A stretch of 23,120 bases of DNA from Acetobacteraceae bacterium (GTDB lineage Bacteria; Pseudomonadota; Alphaproteobacteria; Acetobacterales; Acetobacteraceae). The stretch is taken from assembly GCA_003133265.1 (NCBI GenBank), contig PKWQ01000472.1:1-23120 (forward strand). The letters are read 5' to 3'. A program made the translations under genes and the position numbers. Positions 17,508 to 23,120 of the stretch are shown here, in pieces (position 1 is the stretch's first letter; each line of letters opens with the position of its first letter). The notes beneath the pieces were generated by a model that was given only the letters and a program-made list of their open reading frames with translations, was not told the DNA's origin and did not search any database.

Positions 17508-17521
17508 TTGATCGAGGTCAA
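17508..17521. promoter_or_regulatory. FNR/FixK box
   Basis: TTGAT-CGAG-GTCAA is a full consensus match. A class II start site would lie near 17556, giving a leader of about 19 bases before the HPF gene start at 17575. Placement is ideal for activation of that gene. Confidence 0.75.
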
Positions 17522-17574
17522 GGCGCCCGAACGAGACTAAATCTATGTTGCGCTTGAGCTGTCAGGAGGCAGAG

Positions 17575-18126
17575 ATGCAGGAACCCCTTCGGATCGCCTT
17601 TCGGAACATGGATGCACCGGCCGCAGCCGAGGATGACGTTCGCCAGCGTGCCGCCGAGCTTGAGCGGTTCTTCGATCGGATCACTGCCTGCAACGTGGTT
17701 GTGGAGGCAAGGCACCGCCATCACCGTCAGGGCGTGCTGTATCATGTGCGCATTGACTTGGTCGTACCGAACCGCGAAATCGTCATCGTGCGCGATCCGC
17801 CCGAGCACCATGCACATGAGGATCTGCATGTTGCAATTCGCGATGCCTTCGATGCTGCGCAGCGTCAGCTCCAGAATTACGCCCGCGAAATGCGAGGCGA
17901 TGTGAAGTCGCATGCGGCACCCGCGATCGGGCGCATCGTCCGTCTGTTGCCGGACAAAGACTATGGTTTTCTTGTTACCGACACAGGCGATGAACTCTAT
18001 TTGCATCGCAATGCGGTGCTCGGCAAAGGCTTCGACGCGTTGCGGGTGGGAGACAGCGTTCGCTACGTGGTGCATGAGGGCGAAGGCGAACAGGGAGATC
18101 AGGCGAGCACCGTGATCCCGCTTTGA
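17575..18126 (+). CDS. ribosome hibernation factor (HPF/RaiA) fused to a cold-shock domain
   Basis: The 183-residue protein has two domains. Residues 1-110 resemble HPF/RaiA: IAFRNMDAP, then a helix ERFFDRITACNVVVEARH, the strand pair YHVRIDLVVPNREIVI and DLHVAIRDAFDAAQRQLQNY. Residues 119-183 form a cold-shock OB fold with RNP1-like KDYGFL (128-133) and RNP2-like LYLHRNAV (141-148), then GDSVRYVVHEGEG. HPF proteins bind the 30S decoding region and silence ribosomes; the added domain should bind RNA. Normal long HPFs instead carry a dimerisation tail. ATG 17575 follows CAGGAGG with 5-base spacing, making it much better than TTG 17545. An FNR/FixK box lies 54 bases upstream, so hibernation under oxygen limitation is a reasonable inference. 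Confidence 0.85.
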   Translation: MQEPLRIAFRNMDAPAAAEDDVRQRAAELERFFDRITACNVVVEARHRHHRQGVLYHVRIDLVVPNREIVIVRDPPEHHAHEDLHVAIRDAFDAAQRQLQNYAREMRGDVKSHAAPAIGRIVRLLPDKDYGFLVTDTGDELYLHRNAVLGKGFDALRVGDSVRYVVHEGEGEQGDQASTVIPL

Positions 18127-18604
18127 TACGTGGTGCCGGACTTTGTGATCGCAGTGGCCGCACAAGCGACCCTGCTGCAACGTCAGGATCACCCGATTGA
18201 CGCCGGACATCGCGGAGGCCTTTCGACACCACCGCCGGGTGCACCCAGAACGGCGAATGTTGCCGTGGAGAAATCTCAACAAAGTGTATCGACGAACCGC
18301 TCTGGTTATGATTCTCGTCCGCCGCTATGCAGTGCTGGGGTTCGTTGCGTCGTTTCCTTCGGGCTGCCTGGTGTGCGGTTCTTGGCGCCCCTCCAGGTGG
18401 ACAGATTGAGCAGTGTGGATTGACCATCAGTGTTGGGCTTTGATACCAGCGCGCCTAAGTCTTGACCTTCGCCCAGGTTCGGTTAGCGATGGAGGTGATG
18501 GTCTCGGGCAATTTCAGGAGAGGGTTCCAGGCCTACATTACGAAGGGCTGTAACTTTGACAATGTTCCGTTGCGGTCGGATCGCACGCCGGTTACAAAGG
18601 CCCG
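18127..18604. other. gap of 478 bases without a recognised gene
   Basis: Only short open frames without recognisable homology are present, for example TTG 18197 to 18409 (70 residues) and ATG 18489 to 18608 (39 residues, MEVMVSGNFRRGFQAYIT). No FNR-type box, tRNA or clear terminator was found. The style of the DNA changes at its right end, where the ABC-2 genes begin, so it may contain an insertion junction. Confidence 0.4.
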
Positions 18605-19372
18605 GTGACGCACGCGGAACCGTTTCAATCGGTCTTATCAGCGGTCGGGCTGCGCAGGTCCTTCGCCGAGGTGACTGCCGTGGACGGCGTCTCCTTCGAG
18701 GTCCGGCCGGGCGAGATCGTGGGTTTGGTGGGCCCCAACGGCGCCGGCAAGACCACCATCATCAATATGATCCTGGGCGTGCTTGAGCCAACGGCGGGCT
18801 ACGTCCGCATCGCTGGCATCGACCTCGCGAGATCGCGCAGCCAGGCGCTGGCCCACACCAATTTCGCCGCCGCCCATGTGCCCTTGCCCGGCAACCTCAC
18901 GGTGGAGCAGAACCTGCGCGTCTTCGGGCTGATCTATGGCGTGACGGGCCTTTCGGCGCGCATCGAGACCCTGCTCGCCGACTACGACCTGCAGCGCCAT
19001 CGCCAGACCAAGTGCGGCGTGCTGTCCTCCGGCGAACAGACAAGGGTGAGCTTGGCCAAGGCCATGCTCAACCGACCCAGGCTGTTGCTGCTCGACGAGC
19101 CCACCGCCTCCATCGATCCGGCTAGCGCGCGCGACATCCGGGCGCGCATCGTCGCCTTCGCGGCGGGGGACCAAGGCGGCGTGCTTTGGACCAGCCACAA
19201 CATGTACGAGGTGGCGGAGGTCTGCCACCGGGTGCTGTTCCTTGCCCACGGCAAGATCCTGTTGGAAGGCGAGCCCGACAGCCTGATCCGCACGCATGGC
19301 GCCGCCACGCTGGAAGACCTGTTCGTCAGCGTCGCGCACGAAACGCTCGCTCCGGACGGCGGGCCGAAATGA
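18605..19372 (+). CDS. ABC-2 type exporter ATPase (NodI-like)
   Basis: The 255-residue ABC ATPase has Walker A GPNGAGKTT at 43-51, the signature LSSGEQTRVSLAKAML from 140 (the usual LSGGQ varied to LSSGE), Walker B LLLLDEPTAS ending near 169, D-loop SIDPAS and H-loop histidine 198 in WTSHNM. All catalytic elements are present, in contrast to the ATPase at 9789. The closest remembered relatives are NodI/CcmA-type ATPases that pair with ABC-2 permeases to export polysaccharides, oligosaccharides or drugs. The start is GTG at 18605; no strong ribosome site is visible. The stop overlaps the permease start (ATGA), so the two proteins are translationally coupled and form one exporter of unknown substrate. 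Confidence 0.88.
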   Translation: MTHAEPFQSVLSAVGLRRSFAEVTAVDGVSFEVRPGEIVGLVGPNGAGKTTIINMILGVLEPTAGYVRIAGIDLARSRSQALAHTNFAAAHVPLPGNLTVEQNLRVFGLIYGVTGLSARIETLLADYDLQRHRQTKCGVLSSGEQTRVSLAKAMLNRPRLLLLDEPTASIDPASARDIRARIVAFAAGDQGGVLWTSHNMYEVAEVCHRVLFLAHGKILLEGEPDSLIRTHGAATLEDLFVSVAHETLAPDGGPK

Positions 19373-20175
19373 TGCGCGCATCCAGGGTGGCGGCGGTGGT
19401 GGTCCGGCAGTTCTATCTGCTGCGCGGCAGCCCGGTGCGGCTGTTGCCGATGGTCGCCTGGGTCGCCATCGACATCGTCCTGTGGGGCTTCATCACCCGC
19501 TACCTGAACACCGTGACCGGTCCGGGTTTCAACTTCGTGCCCGCCCTGCTTGGCGCCGTGCTGCTGTGGGACTTCCTGAGCCGCGTCATGCAGGGCGTGA
19601 CCACGGCCTTCTTCGAGGACGTCTGGTCGCGCAACTTCCTCAACCTCTTCGCCACGCCCCTGACAATCTCCGAATATCTGTCAGGCCTGGTGATCACCGG
19701 GGTGACCACCAGCCTGTTCGGCCTGGCCGCCATGCTGATCCTGGCGACGACGGCCTTCGGCCTGTCGTTCCTGGCCTATGGCGTGGCCCTCGTTCCGTTC
19801 GTGCTGGTGCTGTTCCTGTCCGGAATCGCGCTCGGCATCCTGGGCGCCGCCATCGTGTTGCGGTTCGGACCGGCGTCGGAGTGGCTGATCTGGCCCATCC
19901 CCGCGGTGCTCTCCCCCTTTGTCGGGGTATTCTATCCCCTGTCGATCCTGCCCGGGTGGATGCAAGCGATCGCGCACCTGCTGGCCCCCTCCTACGTCTT
20001 CGAGGGCATGCGATCCATCGTTGCTGGCAAGGGTGCGCCGATGACCGAACTGGCCTTCGGCGCCGGCTTGGCTGTGGCCTATGTCGTGCTCGCCTGCCTG
20101 GTCTTCGCCCGGGTCTATCGCTACGCCATTCGCACCGGCCTGATCGCCCGCTACAGCGCCGAGAGCGTGAGTTAG
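19369..20175 (+). CDS. ABC-2 type exporter permease
   Basis: The 268-residue inner-membrane protein begins with tandem ATG codons at 19369 and 19372, the first overlapping the ATPase stop. About six hydrophobic segments are visible: LLPMVAWVAIDIVLWGFI, FVPALLGAVLLWDFL, GLVITGVTTSLFGLAAMLIL, FLAYGVALVPFVLVLFLSG, WLIWPIPAVLSPFVGVFYPL and the last LAVAYVVLACLVFA. The late YPLSILPGWMQAIAHLLAPSY segment is the ABC-2 family motif. It forms the channel for the ATPase encoded just before it. The frame is intact and ends in TAG. The genes are more GC-rich and regular in codon use than the preceding gap, consistent with a separate acquisition, though no mobile gene adjoins them. Confidence 0.87.
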   Translation: MMRASRVAAVVVRQFYLLRGSPVRLLPMVAWVAIDIVLWGFITRYLNTVTGPGFNFVPALLGAVLLWDFLSRVMQGVTTAFFEDVWSRNFLNLFATPLTISEYLSGLVITGVTTSLFGLAAMLILATTAFGLSFLAYGVALVPFVLVLFLSGIALGILGAAIVLRFGPASEWLIWPIPAVLSPFVGVFYPLSILPGWMQAIAHLLAPSYVFEGMRSIVAGKGAPMTELAFGAGLAVAYVVLACLVFARVYRYAIRTGLIARYSAESVS

Positions 20176-20609
20176 ACCCTGCCGCGCCGACGTCTCGGAC
20201 GGAGCGGCGGTGGCGGGGGAGTGCGGCCGTTTGTGGGAATAGCGTGGGACGGTCCAAAAACCGGCCTGCCCGGCAGGGGGACACGATCTATCGCGCCGGA
20301 GGCAGCAGAGGAATTAAGCTGATCGCAGCGGCAGAGAAGGGAATTGCTGGACCAGCTGGCTGTTTTGGCGACGCATATCACCGTTGCAGGGTGCTTGGAT
20401 CGGGGGCTAAACTTTCGTCAGCCGCGCCGGTTTCGCCGCCCATCTGGGAAGTCTCGGTTAAGCGGGTTGAGACCGCGGTCCGGACATACCGGGGCGGATC
20501 CTCGGCACCGCCCGCGCAGTGGGACAGACGGCATGACCATTTCCGCTCCTCGCGTGCCTGCCCGCAACGGGCGGCGGGCGTCTGGATGGCGGCAACGTAG
20601 GAGCGCGCC
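20176..20609. other. gap of 434 bases without a recognised gene
   Basis: This separates the ABC-2 permease from the Ntn-hydrolase gene. A perfect 10-base palindrome GACCGCGGTC lies at 20471-20480 and could be an operator. Long open frames here are continuations of out-of-frame reading of the ABC genes and have no recognisable content. A ribosome site AGGAG precedes ATG 20610 by 6-7 bases. Confidence 0.4.
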
Positions 20610-21101
20610 ATGACGTGCGAAGTCGCCGTGATGAACAAGTACGGGGTCGCCCTGGCGGCCGACAGCGCCGCGACCTTCGGCAAGGGGCAGAAAATCTACC
20701 ACGCCGCGGAGAAGATCTTCGCGATCTCGCAATCTCCGCCGGTGGGACTCATGATCTCCGGCTCGGCGGAGATCATGGACATGCCGTGGGAGATCGTCAT
20801 CAAGACCGACGTCCAGCAGATGGCCGGCCGCTCGTTCGAAAAATTGGAGCAGTATGCCCAGGATTTCCTCAGGTTCGTCGAGGAATCGAACGCCCTGTTC
20901 CCCGCCTCGCTGCAGGAAGTCTGGTTCCGTGAATCCGTCCCCCGCTACTGGAAGGAGGTGTTTCTGGAACCGCTCGCGGCGAAGCTGGGCGGACAGAGGA
21001 AGGCGGCGTCCGGACGCACGGCCGAGATACGCGTGCGCCTGATGGCGCGGGAGATTGACACCTGGCGCCAGCTTCCGACGCTGGATCTCGGCGACGTCTA
21101 G
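20610..21101 (+). CDS. proteasome-like Ntn-hydrolase family protein, N-terminal part, ended by in-frame TAG
   Basis: This is the first 163 codons of what relatives encode as one protein of about 400 residues. After methionine removal the chain would start TCEVAVMNKYGVALAADS. Threonine 1 and aspartate 17 fall exactly at the positions of the catalytic Thr1 and Asp17 of proteasome beta subunits and HslV, with a lysine at 34 close to the expected Lys33. GLMISGSAEIMDMPWEIVIK follows, a conserved block of an uncharacterised family often labelled HslV-like. TAG at 21099-21101 ends the frame, but the same frame continues into the second part. The ribosome site AGGAG is good. The family's substrate and partners are unknown. 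It may be a pseudogene. Confidence 0.75.
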   Translation: MTCEVAVMNKYGVALAADSAATFGKGQKIYHAAEKIFAISQSPPVGLMISGSAEIMDMPWEIVIKTDVQQMAGRSFEKLEQYAQDFLRFVEESNALFPASLQEVWFRESVPRYWKEVFLEPLAAKLGGQRKAASGRTAEIRVRLMAREIDTWRQLPTLDLGDV

Positions 21102-21113
21102 GGGGACAGGATC

Positions 21114-21833
21114 TTGTCCGAATACGCGTCGGTCCTGGACAAGCTGGAACAGGAATTGCTTCGGCCCTTCGCGCTGCCGGAGGGTTTCGGCGAGCAGTTC
21201 CGTGCTGCGGTCAGGCTGATGCACATGCAGTCGTGGTTCCACGAGGCCGACCAGAGCGGCGTCGTCATCGCCGGCATGGGTGAGGTCGAGCCTTTCCCGA
21301 TGCTGCAGGAGTATCAGATCGGGACGATTGCGGCAGGCAAGTTGCGTTTCGCAAAAGTCGGCGAGGCGCGCGTGTGCCGAAAGGTGTCGGCGATCGTTGC
21401 CCCGTTCGGCATCACTGAAATGGTCGACATCTTCTATCGCGGGATCGATCCCGCGCTCGAGCAGAAGCTCTACGACATCCTGCGCCGGCGCCTATCGCAC
21501 CGGCATGCTGGGGCGGGCCCGCGGATCACCGCGGCGCAGGCCGAGAAGATCGTCGAGGATGTCCGCAAATATGTCACGGACGAGATCATCGAGCGCTACC
21601 AGAGCCCGCTGATCGCTGCCGTCGACGCGCTGCCGCGCCATGGCCTGGCGACAATGGCCGAGGCGCTGGTGAGCCTGACCGCGCTCAAGGTGCGGATGTC
21701 CGTCGAGATGGCGGATACGGTCGGCGGAGCGATCGATGTGGCGATCCTGTCGCGGGGCGACGGGTTTGTCTGGATCAAGCGGAGGAACGCCGTGCCGGAG
21801 GCGATGACGGTGCCGCCGATCGCCGCCCCCTGA
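21114..21833 (+). CDS. proteasome-like Ntn-hydrolase family protein, C-terminal part
   Basis: This 239-residue stretch is in the same frame as 20610-21101 and only 12 bases after its TAG. It contains SGVVIAGMGEVEPFPMLQEYQIG, IVAPFGITEMVDIFYRGIDP and the C-terminal ETVGG-like block MADTVGGAIDVAILSRGDGFVWIKRRN. These form the second half of the same family's full-length proteins, as I recall them. It could be translated on its own from TTG 21114, preceded by GGGGACAGG, which would give a two-chain protein. More simply it is the cut-off half of a gene with a nonsense codon. No other frame lesion is visible over the whole 407-codon span. Confidence 0.7.
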   Translation: MSEYASVLDKLEQELLRPFALPEGFGEQFRAAVRLMHMQSWFHEADQSGVVIAGMGEVEPFPMLQEYQIGTIAAGKLRFAKVGEARVCRKVSAIVAPFGITEMVDIFYRGIDPALEQKLYDILRRRLSHRHAGAGPRITAAQAEKIVEDVRKYVTDEIIERYQSPLIAAVDALPRHGLATMAEALVSLTALKVRMSVEMADTVGGAIDVAILSRGDGFVWIKRRNAVPEAMTVPPIAAP

Positions 21834-21958
21834 GTGGGTTTCGAAGACGACGATGCCCCCGTGCCGGTCGCACATCCGTGCGCGAGCGGTTCCGGCGCTG
21901 GGCCGACGCGGCGACCGGCTGACCGTCGTCGGGGTGGTGGCGGGACGCACAACGAGAA

Positions 21959-21986
21959 ACTCCCCAGAACGGGTGTTCTGGGGAGT
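21959..21986. terminator. strong hairpin after the Ntn-hydrolase gene
   Basis: A 12-base perfect stem has its left arm ACTCCCCAGAAC at 21959-21970 and its right arm GTTCTGGGGAGT at 21975-21986, with a GGGT loop. It lies 125 bases after the stop codon of the C-terminal part. The following CAATTATCG is not a run of T, so termination would be imperfect. It could act as a bidirectional terminator or mRNA 3' stabiliser. Bases 21834-22120 around it hold no recognised gene. Confidence 0.55.
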
Positions 21987-22119
21987 CAATTATCGTTGGT
22001 TGCGGGGACACGCAACCATCTTGACTTGCTCCTGATTGGCTGACTGTGAATCGGCCCTTTAATCGCGGGTGTCTGTTAACTCCGGTGATGATGTCCATGC
22101 CAGGGTCAGGGTCCTTTCC

Positions 22120-22695
22120 GAGGTCTGATACCAATTCCCTCTGATCAGAACTCATATGCCCACTCCCGCAGTCCGATTGACATGATGCGCCAAGGCTGAT
22201 CGGTGAGTTTGTTCCAAGCCTCGCAGCAATGATCGACGATGTTGTCGTAGGAGCGGAACACGCGGTTGGAGAGCCAATTTTGGCGCATGAACTGCCAGAC
22301 GTTCTCTACCGGGTTCAGCTCCGGGCATTTGGACGGCAACGGCATGATGGTGATGTTGGGCGGCACGACGAGCTGATGCGACAGGTGCCATCCGGCCTGG
22401 TCGACGAGAAGCACGGCGTGAGCGCCCGGTGCGACGGCCGGTGCGATTTCGGCGAGGTGCAGGCTCATCGCCTCGGTGTTGCAGCGGGGCAGCACAAGAG
22501 CGGCTCCTTTGCCTTCCCTGGGGCAGATGGCCCCGAAGATATAGGTCGAGGCGGTCCGCTGGTCCTGTGGCGCTGACGGTCTGGTGCCGCGTCTCGCCCA
22601 GCGGCGGGTGATCTTGTTCTTTTGACCGATCCTGGCTTCATCGGCGAACCAGACTTCTATCGCGGCAGGCTCGATGCCCTTCGCACGCGCGACTT
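22120..22695 (-). mobile_element. IS630-family transposase, C-terminal remnant
   Basis: On the minus strand the DDE transposase reads VWFADEARIGQKNKITRRWA, then GTRPSAPQDQRTASTYIFGA, LLVDQAGWHLSHQLVVPPNI, and CPELNPVENVWQFMRQNWLS, ending REWAYEF with TGA at 22145-22147. The three acidic residues of the DDE site (FADEAR, VDQAGW, LNPVENVW) are present. The frame is clean from about 22690 to the stop, but the N-terminal DNA-binding part is missing; upstream of about 22695 homology ends. The sequence just beyond the stop (TGATACCAATTCCC at 22126-22139) looks like the IS terminal region. The element cannot transpose alone. Confidence 0.85.
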
Positions 22696-22866
22696 CGTCC
22701 CTCTCCGGTATCCCGAAGCAATCAGGCCCGCGAATCCAGCATTGACTAGGTATTTTCCGAACCTACCCGCTGTTGATGGATGCCGCGACATTGTAATCGC
22801 GATGAGCAACAAATTGCCGAAGGCAATGCGAGACAGTGCATCGCCGCAATCTTGAGGAGATCAGTC

Positions 22867-23120
22867 GTGGGCAGCGCTGCTGACAGGATCAAAGACATTG
22901 GGCCACAGCCGCAATCGTTCGACATTGAACACGCGACGAAGGAAAATACGAATTACCGTTCAGTCGCCTGGAGCGGGCGCTATCTGCAAGTGACGCTGAT
23001 GTCGATCCCCGCCGGCAGCGACATTGGCCTTGAAGCGCATCCGGAGACCGATCAGTTCCTGCGCCTCGACGCTGGCACCGGCCGAGTGCAGATGGGAGCC
23101 GCGAAGGACAAACTGACTTT
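22867..23120 (+). CDS. cupin domain protein (partial, runs off the window)
   Basis: GTG at 22867 follows GAGGAG by about 8 bases and opens a frame that is still open at the window end (84 codons seen). The sequence reads QSFDIEHATKENTNYRSVAW, then YLQVTLMSIPAGSDIGLEAH, PETDQFLRLDAGTGRVQMG. This is the first cupin motif (GLExHPxTDQFLR...G) of a small single-domain cupin, with the metal-binding histidine and glutamate positions recognisable. The function of such proteins is not known. It lies about 170 bases beyond the IS630 remnant, and that gap has no recognised gene. Confidence 0.85.
   Translation, partial: MGSAADRIKDIGPQPQSFDIEHATKENTNYRSVAWSGRYLQVTLMSIPAGSDIGLEAHPETDQFLRLDAGTGRVQMGAAKDKLT

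Noticed and set aside
17518..18282. 254-codon open frame on the minus strand
   Set aside because: Antisense to the HPF-cold-shock gene, which has clear motifs, a ribosome site and a promoter box.
19296..20600. 434-codon open frame on the plus strand
   Set aside because: Out-of-frame reading of the ABC-2 permease continued into the following gap; Arg/Pro/Gly-rich low-information translation.
7429..21101. Reassignment of TAG to an amino acid in this organism
   Set aside because: TAG is the natural terminator of several complete genes here (ends at 2221, 5553, 14863, 17410, 20175 and the permease at 7429), with lineage-typical C-termini just before it. Local lesions or partial suppression remain possible.
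20418..21242. 274-codon open frame on the minus strand
   Set aside because: Antisense to the Ntn-hydrolase gene; no motif recognised.
1..23120. CRISPR array, tRNA or rRNA genes
   Set aside because: No regularly spaced direct repeats and no cloverleaf or rRNA-like sequence was noticed on either strand by eye. A covariance-model scan would be needed to exclude small RNAs.

Overview
The window looks like chromosomal DNA of a GC-rich alphaproteobacterium. The evidence is FNR/FixK-type operators of the form TTGAY-N4-RTCAA, an HPF-cold-shock fusion, a TAXI-type solute receptor and typical IS701/IS630 transposase remnants. The genus cannot be settled from the sequence. No rRNA, tRNA or CRISPR array was seen. 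It reads as an accessory island bounded by transposase remnants, with several recently broken genes.

Layout. 1-412: 3' end of a frameshifted IS701-like transposase. 476-2221 (+): Tat-exported DUF6134-like protein and a TAXI/TRAP solute-binding protein behind a perfect FNR/FixK box. 2446-3852 (-): SLC13/ArsB-like anion transporter, with an IS3 orfA remnant upstream. 4336-5376 (-): LLM-class flavin/F420 oxidoreductase. 5553-10607 (-): TauE/SafE permease and a DevABC/MacAB-like efflux operon in decay. Its membrane-fusion gene has two frameshifts and a TAA, its permease has two in-frame TAGs, and its ATPase has lost the H-loop histidine. 10775-11287 (+): DedA protein with a good Shine-Dalgarno site but ATC at the expected start. 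11666-14863 (+): AMP/thymidine phosphorylase-like gene (one in-frame TAG) and a beta-CASP metallo-beta-lactamase RNase-like gene. 15135-18126 (+): non-catalytic-looking HhH protein, an 89-residue unknown, a diaminopimelate dehydrogenase-like enzyme, and an HPF-cold-shock fusion. 18605-20175 (+): ABC-2 exporter pair. 20610-21833 (+): proteasome-like Ntn-hydrolase family gene split by an in-frame TAG. About 22120-22695: IS630 remnant. 22867-end: start of a cupin gene.

How it may work together (inference). Seven FNR/FixK-like boxes precede the 476, 10607/10775 (divergent), 11666, 15135, 16093, 16538 and 17575 genes. In each of these except the first, a class II start site (box centred near -41.5) would lie upstream of the preferred start codon. 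This suggests a low-oxygen regulon combining ribosome hibernation, RNA/nucleotide salvage (beta-CASP nuclease plus nucleotide phosphorylase), membrane maintenance and a few unknowns.

The most unusual sequence-level observation is four in-frame TAG codons in three genes (permease, phosphorylase, Ntn-hydrolase) whose reading frames are otherwise continuous. TAG also ends several normal genes here, so recent nonsense mutation or assembly error is more likely than recoding.
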